Shown: positions 8,658-19,140 of the stretch, in pieces
Layout: each line of letters begins with the position of its first letter
Position numbering within the stretch: the stretch's first letter is position 1
Assembly (NCBI GenBank): GCA_905235085.1
Contig: CAJOKD010000018.1
Span: 23,326-87,325, forward strand
Direction of reading: 5' to 3'
Source of the DNA: an uncultured Bacteroidales bacterium
Lineage (GTDB): Bacteria; Bacteroidota; Bacteroidia; Bacteroidales; UBA932
Length of the DNA: 64,000 nt
Position numbers and translations under genes: made by a program
Notes under the pieces: model-generated
The model's input: only the letters and a program-made list of their open reading frames with translations
Told to the model about the DNA's origin: nothing
Databases searched by the model: none

Positions 8658-9874
8658 TGAAACGTTTAGCCTCAACAGCCTTGTGCCTGTGCCTCCAGGC
8701 CCAGCAGAAGGTCGTTTCTCCGAAGTCCCGTGGCTTGGACCAGGACCATCTCGCCCTCGTCGACGGGGTGATCGGGGATGCTATCTCCGAGGGTACGATC
8801 CCAGGAGCAGTGCTGGCGGTCGTGCGAGGCGACGACATAGTCTGGCTGAAGGCTTACGGCAACAAGAGCGTCAAGCCTGTCACCGAGCCTATGACCACGG
8901 GGACCATATTCGACCTGGCTTCCTGCAGCAAGGTCCTGGGCACCACCCTCGCTTTTATGACGCTGGTCGAGGACGGCAAGGTCAGGCTGGGCGACAGGGT
9001 CAGCCTGTTCATCCCGGATTTCGCTCCGTGGACCGACCCCGAATCCGGAGAAGAGGTCCACATTACGGTCAGGGACCTTCTGACACACTCATCGGGACTG
9101 GCTCCCTACATCGATGTGGAATCCTTCGTCAAGGAGTACGGAGAGAACTGCCCGGAGGCCCTGGAGGGATTCATCGCCACCAAGGTCAGGAGGAACTTCC
9201 GCCCCGGGACCGGCTTTATGTACAGCTGCCTCAATTTCATCACCCTCCAAAGGATCCTGGAAAGGGTTACCGGGCAGAAGCTGTATGAATATGTCCAGGA
9301 GAGAGTATTCGCTCCGCTCGCTCTGAAGCACACCTGCTACTTCCCCTTGGATCCTTCCCTGCCTGGACTGCCGGGCATAGATTATGACTCCCTGCGCGCC
9401 TTGTGTGCACCTACTACGGTCCAGGCCGACGGGCTCCCCCTGGTCGCAAAGGTGCACGATCCGATCGCCAGGAGGATAATGGGCGGCAATTCCGGGAATG
9501 CCGGAATGTTCTCCGACGCCAGGGACATAAGCGCCATATGCTCCGCCATAATGAGGCACGGCGGAGAAATCCTCAGACCGGCGACAGTCCGGATGATGAC
9601 CACTATTCCTGAAGAGAACGACCCCAAAGTGGGACGGGCTCTCGGATGGGACAAGAAAAGCGACCACAGCAGCAATCTCGGAGACTTGTTCGACAAGGAT
9701 TTCACGATCGGACATACCGGATACACAGGTACTTCGGTAGTGATCGACCTCAAGAGCCATACCGCCGTGATCCTGCTGACCAACAGGGTCCATCCCGAGG
9801 ACAAGGGCAGCGTCGGCCGCCTCCGTTCGCAGGTCGCTAACATAGTTGCATCCTCGATCAGATACTATTATTGA
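8657..9874 (+). CDS. Serine hydrolase, class C beta-lactamase/DD-peptidase-like
   Basis: SCSKVLGTT (SxxK), VRDLLTHSSGL, GHTGYTGTS; overlaps the preceding stop (TGATG). Confidence 0.88.
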   Translation: MKRLASTALCLCLQAQQKVVSPKSRGLDQDHLALVDGVIGDAISEGTIPGAVLAVVRGDDIVWLKAYGNKSVKPVTEPMTTGTIFDLASCSKVLGTTLAFMTLVEDGKVRLGDRVSLFIPDFAPWTDPESGEEVHITVRDLLTHSSGLAPYIDVESFVKEYGENCPEALEGFIATKVRRNFRPGTGFMYSCLNFITLQRILERVTGQKLYEYVQERVFAPLALKHTCYFPLDPSLPGLPGIDYDSLRALCAPTTVQADGLPLVAKVHDPIARRIMGGNSGNAGMFSDARDISAICSAIMRHGGEILRPATVRMMTTIPEENDPKVGRALGWDKKSDHSSNLGDLFDKDFTIGHTGYTGTSVVIDLKSHTAVILLTNRVHPEDKGSVGRLRSQVANIVASSIRYYY

Positions 9875-11523
9875 TGAAACGTATGTCCGCAGCCTTCCTG
9901 GTCACGGCAACCCTGCTGGTCGCCGTATCGCTTCCTTCGCCCGGACAGACGAAGGAAGAGTTGCTCGGACTGCTGGACAAGACCATCAGCGAATCGGACA
10001 AGTATGTTTCTGACAAACTGCTGAGGATCAAGACCATCGAGAACACCCTGCACTCCAGGGGCGTCTCTGCGGAAAAGCAGTATGACATCTACGGGGAGCT
10101 GTTCGATGAATACCAGCCTTTCAATTATGTGAAGGCTACCGAAGTCCTGAAGGAGCAGAAAAGCATAGCTCTGTCGCTCGGGGACAAGGCCAAGATCAAC
10201 GACATCCTTCTGAAGGAGGCGATGCTGAATACTGCCGCCGGAGAGTTCCTGGAGGCGATGAACAACCTCTCCCAGATGGACACGACCATATTCTCCACCG
10301 AGCAGAAGATACAATATTGCAACGTACAGCAGCGATTCTGGAACGATTACAACGAATACCAGAAGAGCAACGACAAGTCTATGCTCCGCAAGGTGGGATA
10401 TTACCGGGACAGGCTCCTTTCCCTCGCCCCCCAGGGCAGCAATATCAGTGAATATATCACCGTCCGCAAGTCGATAGACGAGGGCAACTTCGCGCAGGCC
10501 GACTTCATCAACAGGCATTCTCTTTCCAAGATGGATCCATCGAGTCACGAATATGCCAACCAGGCATATTACCAGGCCAGGATCTGCGAAGCGCTGGACA
10601 GGCGCGAAGAGATGGAAAACTGGTTCATACGCTCAGCGATAGCTGATATCAAGTCAGCCACGAAGGATAACGCATCGCTATTCAGCCTGGCCTCGGAACT
10701 GTTCAATGACGGAGACCTGGAGCACGCATTCCACTATACCCAGTACTCTCTCAACGATGCCTTGTCCTTCGATGCGAAGCTGCGTCAATGGCAGATTGCG
10801 GCTATCCTGCCGGCAATCCAGAAAGGCTACACCGAGAACCAGGAAATGCATCACAGAAGGACCAGGGGACTTCTGGTAGCGGTTTCTATCCTGGCTCTCC
10901 TGCTGCTGGGCGGAGTATTCGCGCTGCTGAGCCTGTACCGGCGCCAGATCGAGTCCAACAGGAAGATAGCAAAGATGAACCTCCTCATCCAGGAGAACTC
11001 GACTGCCCTGGAAGAGTTCAATTCCAAGCTGACCCAGATGAACAAGGACTTGACGGAGGCCAACGCAGCCAAGGAGGAATACATCGGCCTGTTCCTCGGT
11101 ATGTGCTCCAAGTACATCGACAAGATGAAAGCCCACCAGAGCAAGATCCGCAAGATGGCGCTCGCAGGAAAGTATGACGAAATCATCAAGGCAGCTTCAT
11201 CGAATGAGGCCGTCGAGGAAGAGCTCAAGGAATTCTACGATATGTTCGACCAGGCTTTCCTGAAGCTCTATCCGAAATTCGTGGAACAGTTCAACGGGCT
11301 CCTCAAGGAAGATTCCAGGATAGAACTCAAGAAGGGGAAACTGCTCAATACTGAACTCAGGATTTTCGCCTTGATACGCCTTGGAATAACCCAGTCTTCG
11401 GACATCGCTTCGATGCTCCGATACTCTTCGAACACGATCTACAACTATCGCGCACAGATCAAGAACTCCTGCCTGGGAGACCGCGATACTTTCGAAGAAA
11501 GAGTGAAGCAAATAGGCAACTAA
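9874..11523 (+). CDS. DUF6377-like TPR membrane regulator, probable PUL regulator
   Basis: Signal/TPR region, TM segment GLLVAVSILALLLLGGVFALLSLY, C-terminal ELRIFALIRLGITQSSDIASMLRYSSNTIYNYRAQIKN HTH; directly upstream of susC. Confidence 0.8.
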   Translation: MKRMSAAFLVTATLLVAVSLPSPGQTKEELLGLLDKTISESDKYVSDKLLRIKTIENTLHSRGVSAEKQYDIYGELFDEYQPFNYVKATEVLKEQKSIALSLGDKAKINDILLKEAMLNTAAGEFLEAMNNLSQMDTTIFSTEQKIQYCNVQQRFWNDYNEYQKSNDKSMLRKVGYYRDRLLSLAPQGSNISEYITVRKSIDEGNFAQADFINRHSLSKMDPSSHEYANQAYYQARICEALDRREEMENWFIRSAIADIKSATKDNASLFSLASELFNDGDLEHAFHYTQYSLNDALSFDAKLRQWQIAAILPAIQKGYTENQEMHHRRTRGLLVAVSILALLLLGGVFALLSLYRRQIESNRKIAKMNLLIQENSTALEEFNSKLTQMNKDLTEANAAKEEYIGLFLGMCSKYIDKMKAHQSKIRKMALAGKYDEIIKAASSNEAVEEELKEFYDMFDQAFLKLYPKFVEQFNGLLKEDSRIELKKGKLLNTELRIFALIRLGITQSSDIASMLRYSSNTIYNYRAQIKNSCLGDRDTFEERVKQIGN

Positions 11524-11533
11524 AATTTTAAAT

Positions 11534-11708
11534 AAGTGGATGGGGTTTTTGGATTGGAATAATTCAAAAACTGGCCTAACCTCCACTTTTAATTTCCAGG
11601 TGGATTATATCTATTCGGCTGATTTATAATAAATTGGCTTTTGTGCTTATGCCCACTTATCCACTTAAAAATAATTAAAACGTTTAATTAGCCCGCATCC
11701 ATCCACTT
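11534..11708. promoter_or_regulatory. Cluster of TCCACTT/AAGTGGA heptamers upstream of the PUL
   Basis: AAGTGGA at 11534, TCCACTT at 11582, 11660 and 11702; near-matches AGGTGGA at 11598 and CCCACTT at 11652. Confidence 0.45.
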
Positions 11709-11796
11709 TTTTAAAACTAAACCATTATGTATCTATTTGTTTATCAATTGATTAATACCTATAGGGCAAAAGTCCTTCCCCTATTTTCCGGGGGCG

Positions 11797-11828
11797 TTCG
11801 TATTATTTGTCTTTGATTGATATATTTG
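11797..11828 (+). promoter_or_regulatory. Candidate Bacteroides-type promoter for susC
   Basis: TATATTTG (TAnnTTTG) at 11821-11828; weak -33 box TTCG at 11797-11800, 20-nt spacing. Confidence 0.35.
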
Positions 11829-11899
11829 CTGCGAAAAACACTTTTCAAGTGGATGATTTTCATAGAACAAATACTAAACTAATTAACTCTTCAAAAAAA

Positions 11900-14800
11900 A
11901 TGAGTAACAACATTCTCAGGCAGTTTGCACTGACAGTCATCTGCCTTCTCGGGATTGGCTCGGCGGTCGCTTGGTCGCAGAACATCCAGGTCAAAGGTGT
12001 CGTGCTCGATGAGAACGGAGCCGGAATGATGGGCGCCGGAATCATCCAGAAGGGCACTGAGGGAAGTACCACCAATGGTACCATCTCCGACTTGGACGGT
12101 AACTTCCAGATTACCGTTCCGCAGGGCTCCATCCTCATCGTCCAAGCATTGGGCTATATCACTCAGGAAGTTCCGGCTTCGGAATTCGTGAGAGTACAGC
12201 TCGAGACCGACAGCGAGATGCTGAACGAAACAGTAGTCGTCGGTTACGGTGTACAGAAGAAGAGCGTCGTCACCGCGGCGATTTCTTCCATTACATCCGA
12301 TGATCTCAAGGCCCAGTCCCAGAGCAGGCTTGACAATATGCTCCAGGGTATGGCTTCCGGTGTCCTCGTGACACAAAGCTCAGGCTCACCTTCCGCAGGT
12401 TCCCAGGTCCGTGTACGTGGTGTCGGAACTATCCACAATTCCGACCCGCTTTATATAGTGGACGGAATGCCGGCGGGCAGCATCGATTACCTCAACCCTA
12501 ACGACATCGAACGCATAGAGGTCCTCAAGGACGCCGCATCAGGCGCTGTCTACGGTGCCCGTGCAGCAAACGGTGTAATCCTCGTCACCACCAAGAAAGG
12601 CAAGGAAGGCAAGGTTCACGTCAACTACGACTTCTCCTATGGTATGCAGAATCCTTGGAGGAAGCCCGCCGTCCTCAACGCTACCGAATATGCCGTGATG
12701 ATGAACGAGGGTATGCTCAACGACGGACAGGCCCCTATCTATGCCGATCCATATTCACTTGGAGAAGGCACAGACTGGGTCGATACCATCTTCGACAAGA
12801 ACTCTCCTATAGTCAAGCACGACGTGAACGTGATGGGCGGCTCCGAAAGGTCCGACTACAGCATCTCCGGCGGCTACCTTTCCAACAAGGGTACCATCGG
12901 AGGACGCTTCGGCCGTTCCTACTACAACAGGTTCACCCTCAGGGAAAATATCGGAGTCACCTTGTTCGACGAGTCTGAAAACAGGAACTGGCTCAACAAG
13001 ATGACCTTCCGCAACCAGGTGTCCTATGCCCACATCAGGTCTCAGGGCATCTCCACCAACTCCGAGTTCGGATCCCCGCTGGGTTCCGCGATGGGAATGT
13101 CTCCTCTCGAGTCCATCTACGCCACGGCAGAGGATGAGCTCAGGTACCAGAGCCTTTATCCGGCCGGTTATCCTTATATCATAAGGAACAAGGACGGTGT
13201 CGCCTACTCGATCGCCGACGCCGGTGTCTATAACGAGCAGGCCAACCCGATCGCAATGCTTGACCGCCCTGCGGGACACACCAGCACCGACAAGATCGTC
13301 GCCGGCCTCATCACGGAGCTCCAGCTCATCGACGGGCTGAAATTCCGTAACAGCGTCACCATGGACCTGGCTTATGTCTACAGCCACAGCTATTCTCCTG
13401 AATACTTCCTTACTTCCAAGGATTTCAAGTACGACACCGTCACGTCTTCGACCACCTACGACAAGAACGGGAACCCGACCGTAACGGACAAGATCAACTA
13501 TGGCTCCAGCGCAAGCCAGAGCATGGACAGGTACTACACATGGCAGGTCGAGAACGTGTTCACCTACGACAAGTCTTTCGGCAAGCACACCATCAATGCT
13601 GTGCTCGGCCAGAGTGCCCTGAGGTACATTTCCGCAAACGTGGGAGCCAGCGCCAACGGCTTGACCTTCCCGTATGACGAGTGGAAGATTTCCGTGAACA
13701 ACACCCTCGGCCAGAGGGAGAACGGCGACCGCAACGGATGGGGAAGCTGGAATTCCATCCCGTACAGCCTTCTCTCATACTTCGGCCGAATCACCTACAA
13801 CTACGACGAGCGCTATATGTTCGAGGCTACCGTCAGGCGTGACGCTTCCAGCCGCTTCGGAAAGAACAACAAGTGGGGAACCTTCCCTTCCTTCTCGCTC
13901 GGATGGAATATCAAGAACGAGGCTTTCGCAAGGGACATCTACTGGCTTTCCACCGCCAAGCTCCGTGCTTCCTGGGGTATCAACGGTAACGACAACATCG
14001 GCGATTTCACCTATGCTGTCTACACCTCGTCCAACAACAACTACGTCTTCGGCGCCGGCGGCAACGGCTCCGAGGCCATCAACCTCGGTGTCAAGCCTTC
14101 CGGGCTTGCCAACCCTAACGTGAAGTGGGAAGAGTCAAGGCAGACCGACATCGGTGTCGACCTTGGATTCTGGGGCAACAAGCTGACCGCCACGGTGGAT
14201 TATTACATCAAGAACACCACCGGCATGCTACTCTCGATGCCTGTACCATCCTATGCCGGTGATTCCGCTCCTACTGGAAACCTCGGAGACATGGTCAACA
14301 AGGGTCTCGAGTTCGATCTCGGTTACAGGAACCACATCGAAGATTTCAACTACGGAATCAAGTTCAACGCGTCCTACAACAAGAACAAGCTGACCTATCT
14401 CGGAGATGACGCCACTTACCTGAGCGGATCCAGCCACAAACTGGGCACCCTCACCCGGGGCGTCGTGGGACTGCCGTTCCCGTACTTCTACGGATGGAAG
14501 ACCGACGGTGTGTTCCAGAACTGGGACGAGGTCAATTCATATGTCAACGCAGACGGAGACCTCCTCCAGCCGAATGCACAGCCTGGTGACTTCAGGTTCG
14601 TGGATACCGACGAGAACGGAGTCATCAACGATGACGACCGTACGATGATCGGCAAGGGTATTCCTGACTGGACCTTCGGCCTCACCATCAATTTCGACTG
14701 GAAGGGCTTCGATTTCAGTATGCTTCTCCAGGGACAGCTCGGTGCACAGGCATACAACGTTTCCCGCCGTACCGACCTCTACTATATCAACCTTCCGAAG

Positions 14801-15157
14801 AACATCCTCTACAGGTGGACGGGAGAAGGTACGACAAACGAATATCCCCGTTTCGCATTCAATTCGGCCAACGAGAACTACAGGGCATCAGACTACTGGG
14901 TGGAAGACGCATCCTTCCTCAGAGCCCGCAACGTCCAGCTTGGCTACACTCTTCCCAACAGCCTCACCAGGATGGCCGGCATCCAGCGCCTGAGACTGTA
15001 CGTCCAGGCAGAGAACCTGTTCACGCTCACAAGGTACACGGGATGCGATCCTGAAGTCACCGGCGGCAACTCCAGTTATGGTACCGAAGTCGGAATCGAC
15101 CGCGGTGTCTACCCGCAGAACAGGACCTTCACTTTCGGTGTCAACGTTAACTTCTAA
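11900..15157 (+). CDS. SusC/RagA-type TonB-linked outer membrane protein
   Basis: Carboxypeptidase-D-like domain (IQVKGVVLDENGAGMMGAGI), plug VRVRGVGTIHNSDPLYIVDGMP, C-terminal FTFGVNVNF. Confidence 0.97.
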   Translation: MSNNILRQFALTVICLLGIGSAVAWSQNIQVKGVVLDENGAGMMGAGIIQKGTEGSTTNGTISDLDGNFQITVPQGSILIVQALGYITQEVPASEFVRVQLETDSEMLNETVVVGYGVQKKSVVTAAISSITSDDLKAQSQSRLDNMLQGMASGVLVTQSSGSPSAGSQVRVRGVGTIHNSDPLYIVDGMPAGSIDYLNPNDIERIEVLKDAASGAVYGARAANGVILVTTKKGKEGKVHVNYDFSYGMQNPWRKPAVLNATEYAVMMNEGMLNDGQAPIYADPYSLGEGTDWVDTIFDKNSPIVKHDVNVMGGSERSDYSISGGYLSNKGTIGGRFGRSYYNRFTLRENIGVTLFDESENRNWLNKMTFRNQVSYAHIRSQGISTNSEFGSPLGSAMGMSPLESIYATAEDELRYQSLYPAGYPYIIRNKDGVAYSIADAGVYNEQANPIAMLDRPAGHTSTDKIVAGLITELQLIDGLKFRNSVTMDLAYVYSHSYSPEYFLTSKDFKYDTVTSSTTYDKNGNPTVTDKINYGSSASQSMDRYYTWQVENVFTYDKSFGKHTINAVLGQSALRYISANVGASANGLTFPYDEWKISVNNTLGQRENGDRNGWGSWNSIPYSLLSYFGRITYNYDERYMFEATVRRDASSRFGKNNKWGTFPSFSLGWNIKNEAFARDIYWLSTAKLRASWGINGNDNIGDFTYAVYTSSNNNYVFGAGGNGSEAINLGVKPSGLANPNVKWEESRQTDIGVDLGFWGNKLTATVDYYIKNTTGMLLSMPVPSYAGDSAPTGNLGDMVNKGLEFDLGYRNHIEDFNYGIKFNASYNKNKLTYLGDDATYLSGSSHKLGTLTRGVVGLPFPYFYGWKTDGVFQNWDEVNSYVNADGDLLQPNAQPGDFRFVDTDENGVINDDDRTMIGKGIPDWTFGLTINFDWKGFDFSMLLQGQLGAQAYNVSRRTDLYYINLPKNILYRWTGEGTTNEYPRFAFNSANENYRASDYWVEDASFLRARNVQLGYTLPNSLTRMAGIQRLRLYVQAENLFTLTRYTGCDPEVTGGNSSYGTEVGIDRGVYPQNRTFTFGVNVNF

Positions 15158-15171
15158 TATTGGACATTGAT

Positions 15172-16674
15172 ATGAAAAAGATACTTTTGGCACTGAGTGC
15201 CCTTTCCATAATGGCTCTTTCTTCCTGCACCGAGGAATTCGTAACTCCGCAGCACAACTCTTCCGAACCGCTGGATGAGTACTTCAACACGGAAGCACGT
15301 ATGTTCCAGAGCCTTGTAGCCGCCTACGACCCGCTCGAGTGGTTCGACTACTTCTATCAGTACGATGCCCTGCATCTCATCTACGACATAATGGGCGACG
15401 ACATCAACGCCGGAGGCTCCAACGAAGGCGACCAGCCTATCATCGTCAAGACCCATTTCTACACCGCCACCTCTACGGATGTCTGCAACCAGATGTGGAC
15501 CATCGCATATTCAGGCATCAACCGCTGCTGCATCGTACTTGAATACGTCGACGGCGTGGAAGGCATGAGCGAGGCCACCAAACAGCTGTACAAGGCCGAG
15601 GCTACTGTCCTGAAGGCATATTACTACAACATCCTCTGGAAGCTTTGGGGCAACGTTCCTTACTATGACAAGAACCTCACTTCCCCATATTTCACCGAAC
15701 AGCTCAGCCACGACGCGGTTTACGAGAAGATCGTGAGCAACCTCGAGGACGTGTTCGCCATGAATGTCCTTCCGATGAAGGCCGACGGCGGATCTGAAGG
15801 CCGTGTCACCTTGGCGATGGCTTATATGCTCTATGCGGAAGCCGTCATGTACCAGAACGATGAATCACGGTTCTCCAAGGCTCTCGCCTACATGAAGGAA
15901 ATCATCTCTTCCGGTCAGTACCGCCTCGTCGACGACTTCGGCGGAATCTGGGAGGAATCCGGAGAATGGAACTCCGAATCCATCTGGGAGATCAACTTCA
16001 TCTCCGAAGGCGCCGTGCGCGACTGGGGCTCTCCTATCGCCACCGGAGGCCAGGTCACTTCCATCCTCACCGGCATCCCAGCCATCAAGAACAGCCCGGA
16101 CTACCAGGAAGGCTGGGGCTTCGGAACCGTCAGGGCTGCGGCGTACAACATGTACGACGACACCGACATCCGCAGGGACGGAGGCATCCTCAACTTCGAA
16201 GAATATGCTGCGGCATCCGGAGCATCCTACACCCCGCGCTGGGAGGACACCGGTTTCTTCCTCAAGAAATACATCGCCCGTGTCGGCGGAAACCACGGTT
16301 ATCTCGCCGATCCGAATTTGAACTACGGCAATAACGAGCGTATCTACCGCTATTCCGAGACCCTCCTCAACGCTGCAGAGCTTGCTGTCCGCCTCGGACA
16401 GGATGGTACTCAGTGGCTCAAGCAGGTCCGCGACAGGGCTAAGAGCAAGGATACCGGAACATCCCTGGATGACATCATCGAAGAACGCCACAAGGAGTTC
16501 GTAGGTGAAGGCAAGCGCTACTGGGACCTCGTCCGCACAGGCAAGGCCGCAACGGTGCTGACCGCTTCCAACCACGAATACCGTACTGTGAGCTGGACGG
16601 AGTCCAAGAAGTACTGGCCGATTCCTCAGTCAGAACTCGACAAGGATCCTAACCTCGTACAGAACAACTATTAA
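15172..16674 (+). CDS. SusD/RagB-type nutrient-binding lipoprotein
   Basis: MKKILLALSALSIMALSSCTEEF; C-terminal ERHKEFVGEGKRYWDLVRTGKA ... YWPIPQSELDKDPNLVQN. Confidence 0.96.
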   Translation: MKKILLALSALSIMALSSCTEEFVTPQHNSSEPLDEYFNTEARMFQSLVAAYDPLEWFDYFYQYDALHLIYDIMGDDINAGGSNEGDQPIIVKTHFYTATSTDVCNQMWTIAYSGINRCCIVLEYVDGVEGMSEATKQLYKAEATVLKAYYYNILWKLWGNVPYYDKNLTSPYFTEQLSHDAVYEKIVSNLEDVFAMNVLPMKADGGSEGRVTLAMAYMLYAEAVMYQNDESRFSKALAYMKEIISSGQYRLVDDFGGIWEESGEWNSESIWEINFISEGAVRDWGSPIATGGQVTSILTGIPAIKNSPDYQEGWGFGTVRAAAYNMYDDTDIRRDGGILNFEEYAAASGASYTPRWEDTGFFLKKYIARVGGNHGYLADPNLNYGNNERIYRYSETLLNAAELAVRLGQDGTQWLKQVRDRAKSKDTGTSLDDIIEERHKEFVGEGKRYWDLVRTGKAATVLTASNHEYRTVSWTESKKYWPIPQSELDKDPNLVQNNY

Positions 16675-16686
16675 TCTGCAGAAGAG

Positions 16687-19140
16687 ATGAAAAAGATCTT
16701 TAAACATATTGCTTTGGTCCTGTCAGCAGCAGCTCTGGCCGCTTGCGCACCGGATTATCCGGAACTCAAGGAAAGCGAGCTGCCTCAGGCCTCCAACTTC
16801 AACGTGACCGTGGATGTCGACCAGTCGACCAACTACGTCACCTTCAACATGAGCAACACGGGACTCGTCCCGGTCTGGATCGTCGGGGCGACCGATCCTA
16901 TTGACAATGCCTCGGGAAGCAAGGTCACCGGCAAGAACTACGCATACACCGGAAACGGTGTCAAGCTTCGCTTCCGTGATGCAGGAAAGCATACGGTAGA
17001 GGTTAAAGCCTACAATGCCAACGGTATTTCCGTAGGATCGCAGGTGGTCGAATTCACCCTCAACGAGACCTACCGCGACCCGTTCGACGCATCTCCTTAC
17101 ATCAAGGCCCTCTCCAACGGTTCATCCCAGACTTGGGAATGGAACTACAAGGAAAACGGCCACTTCGGCTGCGGCCCTGCAGGCGGCGACGGACTTGGAT
17201 GGTGGAGCTGCGGTGCAAATGAAAAAGCCGACTGGAGCCTGTATGACGACAAGATCACCTTCGCCGCTGACGGAACCTTCACCTACGATCCGGGCGACGG
17301 ACAAGTCTATGTCAACAAGGGCTCAGGCGTCAGGCCTGACCTGAACACCAACAACGAGGACTACCTTGTTCCTTGGGAGGTCACCACTTCCACTTATTCT
17401 GTCGAGAATGACTGGAACGATGCAGGAGTCGAGGAAGTCTACCTCGTAACCGGAGCGAACGTCCCCGTATCTTATATCACCGACAAGAGCGAACTTAACG
17501 GAAGCCGCTACCTGATCCTTGAGAACGAGACTTCCCAGATCAAGAAGTGCCTCAAGCTCGCCGTCACCGTCTTTACTACCGACAACCCTGACGGAATCAC
17601 CTGGCACAAGGAATTCGTGAAGGAAGGCAGCAACGACAGCCAGACCGGAGATCCTCTCTACGGCATCACCAGCAAGACCTGGGTTCTCGCAAAGGATGTC
17701 CAGGGACACCTCGGATGCGGTCCTGACCAGAGCAACCCTGCCGGATGGTGGAGCTGCGGTCCTGACGAGAAGAAGGACTGGGGTGTATATGACGATGAAA
17801 TCACCTTCTACGCCGACGGCAAGTTCGTATTCAATCCTGGCGAAGGCGGACAGATCTACGCCAACAAGGATGTGACCGTCATCGGTCCTGGAGTCGCACA
17901 GGCTGAGGATTACCTCATCGACTGGCAGATCCAGGAATCCACCTACAAGGTCAGCGGAGACGTCCTGACCCTGCCGGAGGGCGTCGTGATCGGATATGTC
18001 GCCAACAACGACGCCATCACCAACCCTACCTACGTCATCACCGAGAACACCGACGACAGGCTTGTCCTCGTGGCCAACTTCAACGGAATCTCCTGGCAGT
18101 ACATCTACAAACCGAAGGAAGGCCAGAATCCTCAGGGAGGCGGCACCTGGTACGATGTGGAAGGTGCAACCAACCTCTGGAGAAGCGCTACCATCACTCC
18201 TGAATACTGGTACTCCCCAGCAGACTGGTCGGGCGGGATCTCCGCTGATGCCCAGATAACCGCCAACAACGGCTTCACCGCCACCATCCCTGAAGGAGTG
18301 GGCGGATCTGAATGGCAGGCCCAGAACAAGCTCATATCCAACATCAAGACCGAGGAAGGCAAGAAGTACGACTTCAGCTGCACCATCAAGGCAGACAAGG
18401 ACATGACCATAACCATCAAGCTCACCGGTAATCCTGAAGAGGAAGGCGACATCCACTCGTTCTTCTACAACGGAGGAGTCAGCCTCGATGCAGGTGATGC
18501 CTTCACTTTCCAGCTGGACAACCTGGTCCAGAACACTCCGACCGACAACGTGATGCTCATCTTCGACTTCGGAAGAAGCCCTATCGGATCGACCATCACC
18601 GTCACGGACATACTCTTCCAAGAGCACAAGGAAAAAAGCGGAGGCCAGCCTTCCGGCCTTGATCCGAATTCCGACGCCAACCTGTTCAAGGGTCTCAACG
18701 TCACCGGCGACTTCTGGTATTCTGCAGGAGACTGGTCCGGAGGCTTGGATCCTCAGCTGACAAACCTCGGCGACGGAAAGTGGCAGGTCAAGATCCCTGC
18801 AGGAATCGGTGGAGCCGAATGGCAGGGACAGACCAAGTTCCACTTCCCTGTAGCAGTATCAGCCAGCAAGGTGTATGACTTCGGAATGAAGGTTACCCCG
18901 GATGATGACTGCAACTCCAACATCACTGTCAAACTTGCTTGGGAAGGCAATGACAACGATCACGCTTTCTTCTATGTCAACGACTTCAGCGCCCCGGCCG
19001 ACGAGACTACGGCTTTCGTAAAGGAGAGTGTCTCCCCTGACGTGGACTACGATGCCGTCGTGCTGTTCGTCGACTTGGGAAGGGTTGCTGCCGGAACTAC
19101 CGTCATCCTTTCCGACTTCTGCCTGCAGGAACACAAATGA
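16687..19140 (+). CDS. Surface glycan-binding lipoprotein (SusE/F position) with two pairs of internal repeats
   Basis: Lipoprotein signal (AALAACAPD); repeats GHFGCGP..WWSCG..EKADW / GHLGCGP..WWSCG..EKKDW and WYSPADWSGG..GGSEWQAQ / WYSAGDWSGG..GGAEWQGQ. Confidence 0.75.
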   Translation: MKKIFKHIALVLSAAALAACAPDYPELKESELPQASNFNVTVDVDQSTNYVTFNMSNTGLVPVWIVGATDPIDNASGSKVTGKNYAYTGNGVKLRFRDAGKHTVEVKAYNANGISVGSQVVEFTLNETYRDPFDASPYIKALSNGSSQTWEWNYKENGHFGCGPAGGDGLGWWSCGANEKADWSLYDDKITFAADGTFTYDPGDGQVYVNKGSGVRPDLNTNNEDYLVPWEVTTSTYSVENDWNDAGVEEVYLVTGANVPVSYITDKSELNGSRYLILENETSQIKKCLKLAVTVFTTDNPDGITWHKEFVKEGSNDSQTGDPLYGITSKTWVLAKDVQGHLGCGPDQSNPAGWWSCGPDEKKDWGVYDDEITFYADGKFVFNPGEGGQIYANKDVTVIGPGVAQAEDYLIDWQIQESTYKVSGDVLTLPEGVVIGYVANNDAITNPTYVITENTDDRLVLVANFNGISWQYIYKPKEGQNPQGGGTWYDVEGATNLWRSATITPEYWYSPADWSGGISADAQITANNGFTATIPEGVGGSEWQAQNKLISNIKTEEGKKYDFSCTIKADKDMTITIKLTGNPEEEGDIHSFFYNGGVSLDAGDAFTFQLDNLVQNTPTDNVMLIFDFGRSPIGSTITVTDILFQEHKEKSGGQPSGLDPNSDANLFKGLNVTGDFWYSAGDWSGGLDPQLTNLGDGKWQVKIPAGIGGAEWQGQTKFHFPVAVSASKVYDFGMKVTPDDDCNSNITVKLAWEGNDNDHAFFYVNDFSAPADETTAFVKESVSPDVDYDAVVLFVDLGRVAAGTTVILSDFCLQEHK

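Noticed and set aside
17323-18843. 506-aa minus-strand ORF opposite the glycan-binding lipoprotein
   Set aside because: Antisense shadow with low-complexity Val/Gly/Asp-rich translation, no recognisable domain.
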